Positions 46,570 to 58,600 of a stretch of 64,000 nucleotides of DNA are shown piece by piece; the stretch's first letter is position 1; the number at the start of each line of letters is the position of its first letter. The notes beneath the pieces were generated by a model. That model had not been told where the DNA came from. It was given only the letters and a program-made list of their open reading frames with translations, and made no database searches. Source of the DNA: Uloborus plumipes (Eukaryota; Arthropoda; Arachnida; Araneae; Uloboridae); assembly GCA_038373865.1 (NCBI GenBank), contig JAXGGA010002219.1:62001-126000 (forward strand). Direction: 5' to 3'. The translations under genes and the position numbers were made by a program.

Positions 46570-48103
46570 CAGTGCGTCGCAAAAGTTTAAGCACAACCGA
46601 AATCTTTTGATAAGACGAAAAGTATACACCAAAAAGCTTTGAAATTTTTACTGTAATTAAACAAGCAGCTTACAAATCCATGTTTCGAATTTGGAAACAA
46701 TTCATAGAAATTAAAATACGATAACATGATAAAATCAAAATTTTGCTGTCGCAAAAGTTTAAGCACAAAAACGGAATATATATATTTTAGAAAGCATAAA
46801 AGTCTTTTAGTAGTCTATGGTGTTACCGTTGCATCTGATGAGTTCGAATATGCGATTTTTCTTTGATAGCACGAGATTATGGAAGGTTTCGGGAGTTAGT
46901 CTGTACCAGGCTTCCTCGATTGCAGATTTAAGCTCTTGAACAGAGCAATACTGCTTCCCATTCTGGTATACGTCACGTGCGAGAATTCCCCAGATGTTTT
47001 CTATGGGATTTAGATCCGGGCTGAGTGCTGGCCAGTTCATTACACTAATATTTTGAGAAGCAAGCCATTCTTTCGTACTACGGGAATTGTGTATTGAAGC
47101 GTTGTCTTGCTGAAAAATCCAATCAGGACCACCTAGGACTTCACCAAATGGTAACAAATGCTTTCTCAAGGTATCTTGATACCTTTCTGAATTTTGTCTA
47201 CCCTTTAGAAAGCTAAGAGAAGTTTGTCCATTGAAGCAAAAAGCGCTCTATACCATGACTGAGCCACCACCATGTTGCCTACTGAATACGCACTTCGGAT
47301 CTTTCCTCAAGTCACGCCAGTAGTATGAGAACCCATCTAGACCGTCTAAATTCCATTTTTTTCATCAGAGAACACAATAGTAATCCATTCGTCATTATAA
47401 TGCATATAATGCTTTGCCCATTGCAGTCTTGCTTATTTGTGACATTTTTTCAGAAAAGGTTTGCGAGCTAACTTTTGTTTTTTGATAAATCCTGATTCTT
47501 TTATTCGTCTGCTTATGGTATCACGTGATAATTTTGTTACAAGTCTAGATTTTATTTGATTAAGTGACAAATTTTCAGTTAAGGCCAGTTTTTTAATTCT
47601 TCTATCCTCACGAGAGGTAGTTTTTCTCGGTCTTTCTGAGCAAAACGCAGGTTTAAATTGATTTCCACGTTTCAGAACATTATAAATACCACGTTTAGAT
47701 CGATTTAAAATCACTGAAATTTGCTTAACAGAGTTACCTTCTGCTTTCAGCTTCCAGAGTTTCGCAACTTCTTCAGACGAGAACTGTAGTGACTTCGGCA
47801 TCTTGATAACACTTTAAGCCATTGCTACACTATATAACTCGTTCAAAAGAACCTCACTGGTTCTTCACGCATCACGTTTCAAGAGATATTTGCATAAAAT
47901 CTGATCTGCGCATAAACTTTTGCGACAGCCAAAAAAATATCTTTTGTATTTTCTGATTTTCGTTGCGGTTATATTTTTCAAAACTTCAAACACTTAATTA
48001 GGATCATAGTAGCCACTTACAGTATAAATACGAAAGCATTCTGCTGAAAAGATTTCTTTTTATTCAAAAATTTGCATAGTGCTTAAACTTTTGCGACGCA
48101 CTG
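46570..48103 (-). mobile_element. Tc1-type transposon with IR/DR ends
   Basis: The outer ends CAGTGCGTCGCAAAAGTTTA are perfect complements, flanked by TA (46568-46569, 48104-48105). A second copy of GTCGCAAAAGTTTAAGCAC lies inside the left end at about 46745, and a related one on the right near 47910-47930. This gives the direct-repeat-within-inverted-repeat layout known from some Tc1-like elements. Length 1534 bp. Confidence 0.95.
46807..47801 (-). pseudogene. Tc1-like transposase (DD34E), disrupted
   Basis: The N-terminal frame (47801-47433) starts MPKSLQFSSEEVAKLWKLKA and contains two helix-turn-helix segments (SVKQISVILNRSKRGIYNVL; NQIKSRLVTKLSRDTISRRI). The middle (47432-47170) has stops and shifts but still shows WITIVFSDEKN, with the first catalytic aspartate. 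The C-terminal frame (47169-46807) has DWIFQQDNASIHN and SPDLNPIENIWG, with the second aspartate and the glutamate 34 residues apart. The domain order is that of a complete Tc1 transposase of about 330 codons. Multiple lesions make it inactive. The DNA-binding half is intact and could still recognise the ends if expressed. Confidence 0.9.
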
Positions 48104-48107
48104 TATA
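48104..48107. other. TATA junction between two Tc1 elements
   Basis: Only TATA separates the end of the first Tc1 element from the start of the next, as expected if both used neighbouring TA dinucleotides of the same microsatellite. Confidence 0.85.
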
Positions 48108-49528
48108 CACTGCTCGACATTGAAAATGCAACACCAAGAAGGAGTGGTCAGAAATTGATGAAATTTGGTAGGAAGACAGAGACAGCATGGAACAATAAGT
48201 GATATTTATTTCAAAATAAATAAGCAAAATTTAGAGCGAGGACGGCGTCGGCTCAGTAAGAAGTAGGACCACCGCGGACAGCGATGCACGAAGAAACACG
48301 TCTAGGCATGGAGTCAATAAGCCTGCGGATGGTGTCCTGAGGGATAGCACTCCATTCCCTTTTCAACGCATTTGCCACAGTTCGTCCTCTGAACGAGGCA
48401 GTGACAGGTTCTGCAAACGGCGTCCAATCACGTCCCACACATTGTTCGATTGGTGACAAGTCAGGAGAGTATGGTGTCCAGAAAGCATCTGTACACCTCG
48501 TAGAGCATGTTGGCTGATTCGAGCACTGTGAGGCCGGGCGTTATCCTGTGAAAAATTGCATTTGGCAGACCCTGAAGGTAGGGATTTCCACCCGCCGCAG
48601 TACATTATCTACATATCGTTGGGCCGTCATAGTGCCCCGAATACGAACTAGAGTGATACGGAATATGTATGCAATAGCGCCCCAAACCATTATGCCACGT
48701 TGTCGCGCTGTGGGGCGTTCCACAGTTACTGCCGGATTCGATCTTTCTCCACGTCGACGCCACACACGTATGCGATGACTATCGCTGGACAAACAGAAGC
48801 GGGATTCATTTGAGAACACTACGGTTTGGCCATTCTGCCATCCACGTCGCTTCTGGTCCGGCACCATTACAAACGATGGAGTCTGTGCTGTGAGGTCAAT
48901 GGCAGTCTTCTTAGCGGGCGCCGTGATTGCAGGCCACGTGCAACCTGTCGACGGGAAATGGTTCTGGTCAACACAGGAACATCCAGGGTACCTTGCACGT
49001 GCTGCAGAATCGACGTACAAGTGACTTGCGGGTCCGCCACAGCTTGTCGGTGAATCCGTCGATCCAAGCGGTCTGACGTCACTCTTTGCTGCACCTGCAC
49101 CCCTCAATGTGGCTACATTTCCTCTTTCCAACCATCTCCGACACGGCCGATGCACAGTGCTTGCATCCATGTGGGTATCAGCTGCAATTTGACGTATGGA
49201 CCAACCTCCCCTTCTCAGTCCGATCACCATACCCCTTGTAAAGTCGTCTATATGCTGGAAGTGTTTTCGTTGAGGACGGCGTGGCATTTCCTCCTATCAC
49301 ACGTATCCTTCGAGACAAAAACCAAATTTCTCCGATAATTAGTCTGGCAGAAAAACCAACATGAACATAGCCCACTTTTCAACTTCATTCTCTTATATCT
49401 TACTTCACGTGCGTCGGAGAGCTGCGCATTTCATATCATTTGCATAACTCAGTGACGTGCGTTTACGGTAAAATTTGCATGAATTTCTGACCACTCCTTC
49501 GTGGTGTTGCATTTTCAATGTCGAGCAG
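48108..49528 (-). mobile_element. Second Tc1-type transposon
   Basis: The ends ACTGCTCGACATTGAAAATG continue as about 48 bp of nearly perfect inverted repeat (through GGAGTGGTCAGAAAT). It is flanked by TA-rich sequence on both sides. Length about 1.42 kb with a degraded transposase on the minus strand. Confidence 0.92.
48253..49287 (-). pseudogene. Tc1-like transposase, several frameshifts, catalytic D to N
   Basis: The frame starts MPRRPQRKHFQHIDDFTRGM with helix-turn-helix segments (WSIRQIAADTHMDASTVHRP). It shifts near 49080 into another frame (DRLDRRIHRQAVADPQVTCT) and returns for WQNGQTVVFSNESRF. Here the first catalytic aspartate of the usual SDESRF motif is asparagine. The second aspartate is in FSQDNARPHSARIS near 48560 after a further shift, and the glutamate is in LSPIEQCVG in the last frame, which ends PRRVSSCIAVRGGPTSY. 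The order matches Tc1 transposases widespread in arthropods. With at least three frame breaks and a lost catalytic residue, it is dead. Confidence 0.9.
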
Positions 49529-49572
49529 TATATATATATAGTATATATATATATTAATATATAATATATATA

Positions 49573-49617
<45 letters not shown>

Positions 49618-49618
49618 T
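49529..49618. repeat. Imperfect (TA)n microsatellite
   Basis: TA-rich tract with TAATATAT variants, the right boundary of the transposon cluster. Confidence 0.9.
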
Positions 49619-49669
49619 TTAAAATATTTATTTAAATAGATTATAAGTTAATATGTCAAAACCAAGTTT

Positions 49670-50540
49670 TCAACATGTATGAGCGGGAGCCCTGTAGGTA
49701 GGATAGAAATATTTAATGTCAACTTCAAAGGATGGGTTCTTACTCATCTGAATGGAGAGGTAAGCTTCATCAGAACTTTGTTGTTGGGGTACCAGATTGC
49801 GTCGGGTGGCTGTGGTCCACTTCCAATACCTTGTAGTTTTTACCATAGCGGAGACTGAAAAGTCCTCGTTATCGACTTTAAGTATTTGCCATGGATATTT
49901 GCTGGCCTCATACTTCACTACTCCATGCTAACCTAATCAGCTCCAACAACAGCATTTAATGCCGTCTCATGAGCAGTTGGGGGATTTGTAGGAAGATTGG
50001 GGTAGACCAGATCCAGTAGAAATGGCTCATCCTTATATTATCATCATTGTACTGAAGAAACAAGGAATCATAACTATCCTCACTATCAGCATACGGTATA
50101 ACATCAGGGAAATGCTCATCAGTTTCATTGCTACTAATATCTTTCTTCTTTGAACGTTTCTTTGCAATATTTTTTGATTTCGTAGTCATGGTTTTTGTTT
50201 TCTTTATTTGTCCCTTCAACGTAAAGTTTTTTTATTTTATTTTCTCAGCTTTTTTTTTCCAGTTCATTTTCAACTGGAGTGTCGGTTCAAATTATACAGT
50301 GCCTCCTCTTTTTTCTTCTAGTTGTCTGTTTTCATGTCCCTGCTTTTGGAAAAGGCTTTTTGTCTTCAGATGTCACAAGTCGACGTGTTTCGGAGAAGTG
50401 GGTTGCACTAGTGGGGATTGAAGGTTTACTCCTTTTAACCCTAGCAGAAGGGACATTTTTAACACTAGCACTACACCTAACTAGTATTAGGAACATTTTC
50501 AACACCAGCATTACCCGTACTAGTAGCAGGGACAGCATGT
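49670..50540 (-). pseudogene. Pogo/Tigger-like transposase C-terminal remnant
   Basis: Minus-strand frames in order show SEDKKPFPKAG (about 50360), TDTPVENELE (about 50280), a Lys-rich block (KSKNIAKKRSKKKD) with an acidic stretch (PYADSEDSYDS), and EDFSVSAMVKTTRYWKW (about 49870). PFPKA, then TDTP(V/E)xNELE, a basic and acidic linker and RYWKWP-type ends are features of the C-terminal region of pogo/Tigger-type (jerky-like) DDE transposases. Several stops and shifts separate the pieces and the catalytic core is not seen. It is an old relic with no clear terminal repeats here. Confidence 0.55.
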
Positions 50541-50868
50541 AAGTCTGTGTATGTATCTATAACTATGCGATGTCACGCCAACATCATGGTGCGGTAAGTT
50601 GGCATAGATCGCTAGCTTATGCCAAGATACCCCAAGCTGACTCTGCAAACTAGCCCCAAAGGCATTTTTTGGAAAACATGGTGGCCCTGTCCAGAATACA
50701 AACGACTGGGAATCCAGTAACTGCGCCAATCCCCAGGCTATTGGTTACTGTATCCACCATTAGTTTGGAGTACTTGAACAAAATGTTTAAGGGTGCTGAA
50801 AAACGAAAAGCAAATTGGAAAAAAAAATTACTTATCAGAAAGAAAAGCACAAAAAAATTCATATTCAT

Positions 50869-51240
50869 ATAATTTTACAGTAATAAACTGTAAAATTGCT
50901 ACTTTTACAGTAATAAACTGTAAAATTGCTACTTTTACGGTACTAAGCTGCAGAATTGCTAATTTTACAGTAATAAACTGTAAAATTGCGACCTTTACAG
51001 TAATAAACTGTAAAATTGCTAATTTTACAGTAATAAGCTACAGAATTGCTAATTTTACAGTAATAAACTGTAAAATTGCTACTTTTACAGTAATAAACTG
51101 TAAAATTGCTACTTTTACAGTAATAAACTGTAAAATTTGCTACTTTTACAGTAATAAACTGTAAAATTGCTACTTTTACAGAAATAAACTGTAAAATTGC
51201 TACTTTTACAGTAATAAGCTGTAAAATTTCTGATTTTATA
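50869..51240. repeat. 30-bp tandem array, open frames on both strands
   Basis: The unit TTTTACAGTAATAAACTGTA plus AAATTGCTAC is repeated about 12 times, exactly 30 bp per unit over most of the array (one unit 31 bp). Because 30 is divisible by three and the unit lacks stops in one frame per strand, roughly 120-codon frames appear on both strands with 10-residue repeats. The unit contains the palindrome TTTACAGTAATAAACTGTAA. It belongs to the repeat family at 2130-2570. Confidence 0.92.
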
Positions 51241-51241
51241 C

Positions 51242-51451
51242 AGAGCCCGATCATTCTGACTTTGGACATGGGGTACATTTCTATTTCAGGGACCGCACCC
51301 TCCCCTCTCATGTCAGTTACGTGTTATGAGTTTAAAAAAATCTTACAATACCAGAATGAAATATAAGTTTTGAGCAAAGATCGATTTTGGGCCCCCTGAA
51401 ATCTAAGAGGAGGGGCCTGTGCCCCTTGTGCCCTTGCGGCAATCAGGCTCT
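51242..51451. mobile_element. Small TIR insertion in the repeat array
   Basis: AGAGCCCGAT at the left and AGAGCCTGAT (other strand) at the right bound a G/C-richer 210-bp block that interrupts the TTTACAG repeats. The flanking octamers are similar but not identical. Perhaps a hAT MITE. Confidence 0.5.
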
Positions 51452-51700
51452 AATTTTACAGTTTATTACCGTGTATTGTAGTTTTAAACTCTGAACCTCT
51501 ACTGCCAGTATTATATTGCTGTTTGTACAGCATAATACAACTGAATTTTACGGCAATAAACGGTAAATTGCTAACTTAACAGTACTAAACTGTAAAATTG
51601 CTAGTAGTACAGTTTATTACTGTGCATTTTACAGTTTTAAATTCGAACTCGGCTACCAGTATTATACTGTAAAAACAACAGCTCATTTTTTGGAGTGTAT
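51452..51700. repeat. End module of the ACAGTTTATTACTGT family
   Basis: Ends in GGCTACCAGTATTATACTGT then AAAAACAACAGCTCATTTTT, the complement of the left edge of the unit at 2130-2230. It is therefore the opposite terminus of the same element type, with the 30-bp array in its interior. Confidence 0.7.
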
Positions 51701-51805
51701 ACATATTCTGGAAAGAATAACCGAGCTGGCGGTGTATTATTGTACATATATCCATTACTAGAAGTATTTTTTATTAATGGAACTTACCCACTCTATTTTA
51801 ACACT

Positions 51806-53485
51806 AGCGGTACCCGCACGGCTTTGCCCGTGGTATAAAATAAAAATTTCATTTGTAAAATAATTGATATAGCAGAAGAAATGCTCTATTTTAGTTGTAA
51901 TTCAACTATAATTCCTTCAAAGTATGATATAAAAATCTGGTATGGACCCCACGCTACTTAATTTTTATGTGTAAATTTCTTAGTAGATGCCTTAAGTGCT
52001 AAAATAGTGCTTGGAGTGAGCAAGATAACAGTTCAAACATTTATATCTCTAGTTTGCCGCGAAACAATGCAAAAAAAAAAAATGTTTCACAATGATTAAT
52101 CTCCTAAATATCGCCGATTTTAACATCATTCAGTGGATTTTTCGCAAAATATCGCCAATAGCGCCAAATTGAGTCCAAATATAAAAAGAAAGCAATTTTT
52201 TTCCCCAACTTGGTGATATGTCGCCAAATTGGCGGCAAATGCTTGACGACCAAAAGCTTGGCGATATATTGCCAAGTGGTCGGGCCAATTCATATCACTT
52301 TTGTCTGCATTGAAATGAACACTGATTTACTCCATAAAAGGGGTAAAACACCCCCTTGGAACATTCGAATGCAACCCTAAGGGAAGATGTACAAAAATAA
52401 GCCAAAAGAGAAAATAAGAACAATTTTGTTGCTCACAGAAACCAACAGAAATCTTACCAAAGTTTAAAAGAAGAAAGTTTTATTTCCTAGCTTTAAAAAC
52501 AAAACGAAGGATGCAATAACGCAATTCATACGATATTTGGTTAATCTGTGCTTTAGGTACCCTTTTCTCGCTAAATGGGCGATAGGCGCGCCAAGCGTGG
52601 TAACCCTGGCTATTTTACGTAGTTTCTCTCGGAGCTTTCACTTCCGCGAGACACGCAAAAACGCGCCAAGTAATGTCCCAAAGCATTTTCACCCGGAAAA
52701 GACAGGGTTGCCAGAGAATTGAAACAAATAAATACTACGCCTCCTCTAAAAAAAAATATTACAAAGTAATACTGCTTCCAAACGTCGCCAAAATCAATGT
52801 TGCCAAAATGCGAAATCTATGAAAATGAAAAAAAAAAAAAAAATCCGCCAAATCTTTTAATTAAGTCATTAGTATATTGGAAACAGGGTTGCCGGAAAAA
52901 TACTACGCTCCTTATTTGGGCCGAAAAAATATTACCGTAGTATCAAAAATACTACGTCTGGCGACGCTGGAAGAAGAACGAAACAAAAATAGGTATGAAC
53001 ACGTAACCATGGTAACAACATGAAAAGTTGATTTCCGTTGATAAAATAATTCTTTTCATCTTTCTTTTCAAACAAATTTTATCATCGAGCTGAACCATTT
53101 TAGAATCGTTTGGCTTGCTTTACTGAAGGTAAGCCTTGAATTTCGGGATTCTAAAAACAATTATTACAGCTCTCCTGATGATCGTAGAAACTTCGAAAAA
53201 ACTTCATTTTGTGCAGAAAATTTCAAGCTTTCGAATGACATAAGACTTGAAAATGTGTATGAAATATTTCTTCCCTATTTTATCGAATTTCCGCTAAGAA
53301 TTCGAATAGAAAAAGAACGAAATGGAATGTTCGAAAAATCGCTTCGAGGTGCAAAACTACATGCTACAAACTAATTTTGTGCCAAGTGGCGTGAAAATCG
53401 ACCGAACGGTTTTGGCGCTACGCGCGTAACAGACAGAAAGACAGACACACCTTCAGCTTTATTATTAGTAGAGAAGATAGAGAAG
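51806..53485. repeat. Composite dispersed repeat
   Basis: It opens with ACTAGCGGTACCCGCACGGC then TTTGCCCGTGG and closes with CAGACACACCTTCAGC then TTTATTATTAGTAGA, a pattern I associate with a dispersed repeat in arthropods. Its left part (51934-52400) is a diverged copy of 21421-21890. No protein is encoded. Confidence 0.55.
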
Positions 53486-54064
53486 AGATTACAGTGATTT
53501 CTTAATCTAAGCAGTTTTAATTTACGTGGCATTTCCCCCCAGTTTTATCCCCCTCTTCCCCGAATGGTACATTTCCGCCGCGACTCCTATTCCCCATCTG
53601 ACTGGCACAGGACAAATCCGCCGCGCCATTTTCAAGGGTTAGAAAGGGGTTACTGGTTTAAAGCTTCCATTCTTGGCAACACATCGTGTTTCGGCGACTA
53701 ACAGCAAATCTAAATAAACGAAATAAACTCCCGGGCTACTTGCGGAGCACAGTATGGTGCGTAAATCAATTTAAGCTTCGCCAATTATTGCGCGCTACTA
53801 GCTCAATCGGCGGAGTTGTCCTGTCATACAAAGACGGCGGGAAAAGACGAGGCGGAGCTGTCTCATAGGGGGGAAAATAAAGATAAACTTTGCTGCGAAG
53901 ATGTCCTACGTTGCGGCGGATATGTCCCGTGCCCAAAAGTTATATATATTTTTAAAGTAAATGATTTTTGAATTCAGAATGATTGGCACAAATTCGGAGA
54001 CGAATAGCGAAAAATTGATATCGAGAAAGAGATGAAAAACCCACACTGATAAAATAAGCGTTTA
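53486..54064. other. No gene seen
   Basis: Phrases such as TCCGCCGCGACTCC and TTGCGGCGGATATG make it GC-richer than its surroundings, but no coding region is recognised. Confidence 0.4.
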
Positions 54065-54486
54065 CTATACCCTGTATTACGAGTGGAGGCGGCTCAAAGT
54101 AAAATCAATTTCCCGCACTTTTCCCCTGAATGTTGTCATAGTTTCGGCGCTATGGACTTTTCCCCCACTTAGCTTTTGCAATAATGGCTAAATGAAAAAT
54201 GGTTAAAATTGCTTTGTGCGTAAACTATTACTCTATTGAAAAATCATCGTTAATGAAGCACATTTTTTTAAAAGAAAATTTTGCTGTATTAACATTATGA
54301 CTAAATTTTTTAGAAAACGTTGAGAAATAACTGAGACACGAGGATATAAATGAAAGCGTAAGCCTAATTCGATAAACACAAAATAAATGAAATGCCTCAA
54401 CAGCAGTGCATTAATAAAGAGAGGAACTTTCTTTCGTACGGTTTCCAGGGAGGCGACGCAAAATTTCTAAATTTAATACCCCTACT
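54065..54486. repeat. Dispersed repeat, copy 1
   Basis: Matches 63094-63452 in the same orientation with moderate divergence (shared CTATACCCTGT, TTTTCCCCCACTTA, AGAAAACGTTGAGAAATAAC, TTTCTTTCGTACGGTTTCCA). Non-coding; element type unknown. Confidence 0.75.
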
Positions 54487-54619
54487 ATCTGCCAGGGCAG
54501 CTAGATTAGCTTCCTGCGGCATGTTGATGCATAATGTCCCCCCGCCACCCAACTTTTACCTCATTCTGATGTGATATTATTTGATTTAATTCAATTTTCA
54601 TAAGATTTTAAGACATACT

Positions 54620-55315
54620 ACGAACGTGGTACACTAATGCCCAAGCAGCTAGCTGCGTGGCTCGGCGTTGCACGGGCGCCTTTAAAGTAGTAAAGAATAT
54701 TTCAAAAAAATACTCGCCGCCAAGGTGGCTCGCTAACAGGCGCTTCACTCTTTCACTTCTTTCCTGCATCAAAAAAATCATTCGAATTATGGAGATGCTT
54801 CGTACCCTCGAAATCGTGAGGAAAGTTACAGCAAGTTCTGCTCGCTCAAGGGAAAGAAGCATACATAGATACTCAGTTTTTAATATAAGTAGATGGCCTT
54901 TCAACAAATGAATGTTTCAAAATATTACAAGTAGCTAGCGATAAAAATACTATGTAACTCGCCCGCTTATGAGTTTCGTGTTTGATTTAGTTAAGCCTTC
55001 ATTCAAAATTCTCATTATCATTGTTATTACTGTTTCATAGCAAACAACGTTTTGCAACAATGTTTTTCATATTTAATCATTTATTAGGCTTAATCGCTTT
55101 AAATTTGACTACTTATTAATTGATATCTTCGCTAATTAAAATCGTATAATTATATAAATTGAAACTAATGAAGCCTGAAAAATTACCTATCTATCGGTAC
55201 CTGGTTCGATTTTCAGTTCATTGGCGTTCAGGAGAAAGAAGCGTGACATAGAAAGATAGTTGGAAAGATACTCAGTTTTTAATATAAGTAGATTTTAAAG
55301 TAACCGAGTATAGTG
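54620..55315. repeat. Two copies of an AGATACTCAGTTTTTAATAT tail
   Basis: GATACTCAGTTTTTAATATA then AGTAGA ends two blocks, at about 54867-54893 and 55270-55295. The first block starts with GCGTGGCTCGGCGTTGCACG. These look like 3' ends of a retrotransposed or MITE family. Short frames across them have no recognisable domain. Confidence 0.5.
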
Positions 55316-55330
55316 ATGTGACAACTATCA

Positions 55331-55647
55331 GGGGTCAATCTAGGGAGAAATTAGGTCTATTAAAGGACCCTTCACAAAATTCAGTCACTTAAAAAGGGAC
55401 CCTTCATAAAATTCAAAAACTCGAAATGGGATCCTTCACAAAATTCAGTCACTCAAAAATGGACCTTTCACAAAAATTCCACACTCGAAAACGGACTCTT
55501 CATAGAAATCAGAGCATGAAGAACGACCGGGAATATTTCTTGCCGTAACTATTTTTCACAAAAGTATGAATTAGTTTTCCCAAAATTCCAAATTATTGTG
55601 AACAAAATTCCAAAAACAGGACCTTGATCAAATATCCTGGATTGACT
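55331..55647. repeat. Degenerate 33-bp repeats between short inverted ends
   Basis: GGGACCCTTCACAAAATTCA followed by GTCACTCAAAAAT recurs four to five times with variation (55365-55510). AGGGGTCAATCTAGG at the left and its partial complement (CCTGGATTGAC) at the right may be the ends of one small element. Confidence 0.55.
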
Positions 55648-58600
55648 ATTACTGGTTCATAATTTTATTTTCCATGATTTCCCGTGTTATCCAGAAAAAA
55701 TTTAAAATTTTAAAATTTTATGTTTTTTTGTCCCGCGATATTCTTTCTAATATGAAATGTGGACTTCGCGTAAAATAAACTTGAGCACCGCTGGTGTGAT
55801 GTGCATTAAATTCCCTACTTTCTTTGAAAACTGTTTATTTTGCATCTTATTTGTGACCTGAGTTAAATGAGCGTAACTGGCAGGATAGCAGGGAACCAAG
55901 ATGGTATAATCTTCTGAATTAGATTTCACATGATTTTTTAGTTCCGGGTAAGTATTTCTATAGTGTAACACCAACAAATATAGTTAAACTATCAAAACAT
56001 GAGCTTAAAATTGAGAAATTGTAGTTTAAAGTTGCCCTCTTCCTTAATTCACTGTACATTTGAAATAAGAGGTAAAACTTAACTGGAGGAAAAATAAGAA
56101 AATTTACCACACGTAATGAAAGGTTTTACTGTTTTAGACAAATAAAAAATTTCATAAGCAGGAAAATTTCAAAAAAAAAAAAAGAAAAAAATCTTCCGAA
56201 ATGAGTTCACGTAACAGAAACAGAAACAAATTACAAAGTTATAAAAAATAATTTGTTAAGGGAAATACTCTTTTGGTAGAAAGTTATGAAGCGAATTTCT
56301 TCGCATATAAAAGTGAATATACACAAATGTAATTAGAAGTACACATTAACTTGTTTTTAAAATGGAGGAGAGCATTGGAGAATAATTAAAATTATGCTTC
56401 TGGCACTGTTGAATATTCTTCGTCTTTAACTATATGGGTAATTCTACGATCAATGCGTTTTTTGTGTCCCCAAAGAAAAAATAATCTGTTCAATTTCACA
56501 CTCATTATATCACTAGTAGCCGCTATTTTTATGATGGTAGTGTTAAGGGCCAGACGAAATTTCAATTTTTGGGGGTTTTATCGATACCAGGGGAAAATGC
56601 GTTGCCAGGGGAGTGACACTATTGGCGGAATTCTGGCTTGATTTACAATTATTTCACTTATTTTTCGGTGTAAAATCATAGTATGGACTCATTTCTATAA
56701 GACCTGTATTCAAAAAAATTGTTCACTTTGTAATAAAATGAAAAAAATTAATCCTGAAAATGCGACATGTTGCATACAAGTCGCACCGCAGATCTCAAAT
56801 AAAAATACTTCCCGCATTATTTACGTTCATTCAAATTACTTTCACAGGGGCAATTAGGATTAAAAATGAAATTAATTATGCTTATAACACAGTTTTAATG
56901 TATATTTACCCTTTTTTTGAACAAAAATGCCAGGGGGGTGACGCCAGAGAAGTGACAAAATCACACATTACCTATAAAAACAGCATCACGCGTTCTTCTC
57001 ACCAGAACTTCAAGTAAACCGTGATGTCTGCACACAATAAGCATTACATTGTACATACGCATACTTATTTAACGATGAAATATCAAAAGTTATACTTACC
57101 AGGGGAAATACTACAGCGACTGGCGCAGTAAGCTTTGAGGCACTTTCAACAAGAACCGATGCAATAATATTCGAATTTTTTTAAAACCTCTTAGCTTGCT
57201 TTTAAGTTTACTCAGCATTACACTGGTTATTCGCAATCAACATCATTCTTATGCATTTTTTATGCTAAATTTCAGTCTTTGAAGTTCGCCAGGTGGAGGT
57301 GACACTGTTGATATGGCCCGTTGAAAAGTGTATTTTTTTTAAATAATAATAAATATTTTTTCAATGTTTACTGATGAAATAGGTTTCTCTGTTAATGTAA
57401 GTGTATGATTATGGCAAAAAACATTATGCCATATTAGCAAAAATTGAGCGTCGAACATGTTTGTATAAAAATTAGTATTTGGACAGGCCAGGGGAGTATA
57501 CATTTCTGACTATTTTCGGCTGTAAATGCTAAAATAAAATAATTGCAGTGAATTAATTGGGTGGTCCATATAAAAGATAATAGTCTGTAATGCTTCTGCA
57601 TACAAAAACATTAATAAAATCAGTTTTACATGAAGTTTTTCCATTGGCCGTCTGAATTCAAATAGCGTAGAATGACCCATATAATAGTCCATATATTCTT
57701 CTTCTTTAACTATATAATAGTCATACTGAGAACTAGTTTTTCTTTTAAAACGTGAAATAAATAAATATTAATTTTATCACTGCAATAGTTACACAAATAT
57801 CTGTCATAGTAGATAGTGCTAGTGAAGCTAAGTAAACAAATAATAAATTGCAAATGTGAAAAAAATAATCTTCGTACAAAAAAACTTGGTACACAAATGC
57901 AAAAAGTGACGCTACTAAAAGTTGCTATTTTTTAAATTTGTATAGATCGGAAAAAAAAAGACTCTGATGAATCTGTGTGTGTGCGTATTTTCTTTCTTTT
58001 GTAAAAGCTTCCAGCTCACGCTTTGTTGGTTTGGTTATTCTTTTTATTGTATTTGTGTGGGTGTGCATTTTTTAGAATTCAGAAGGTCTTACGTGAGTGG
58101 AAAAAAACTCGAAGTGTTTCAATTTCTTCAACGATCCTCACTCTTTTTTTCTTTTTTTCTCCGTAACTCTTTGAAAAAAAGAACAATATTACAAAAGAAG
58201 CTACAAAAGAAATGCATTATTTAGGCACCCGTCAACAAAAGCATCCATTTTGGCACATAATGGACTTTTTATAACAAAAAAATCTTACTTGGTATTGTGT
58301 ATTGTTTAGCTTATTTATAAATAGAAACAATGATATAAGTAATTTAGGCAGCATTTGAAGAAAACAGTTTTATCACTTTAAAACAATTTAGCTGATTTTA
58401 AACTTTTTTCTTAAAAAAAAAATCATAACTTTTTCTTTTTTTTCCATGCTTAGGGGCACGCTTTGACATGACTTGGAATTTCTACGTTCAAAATGTTTTT
58501 GGAAAAGGAAGGTGACTTCTGGTGACTTCTCATTGTTCGCCAAGTGCATTATACTCTTAGCAATTACATAAACATGCATATTTTTCATGAATCTGGCTCT

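Noticed and set aside
50793..51311. Two overlapping frames of about 120 codons on opposite strands
   Set aside because: Both are produced by the 30-bp tandem repeat, which lacks stops by its composition.
54657..54911. A basic 84-codon protein
   Set aside because: It overlaps a dispersed repeat tail, has a counterpart frame on the other strand and no recognisable domain.
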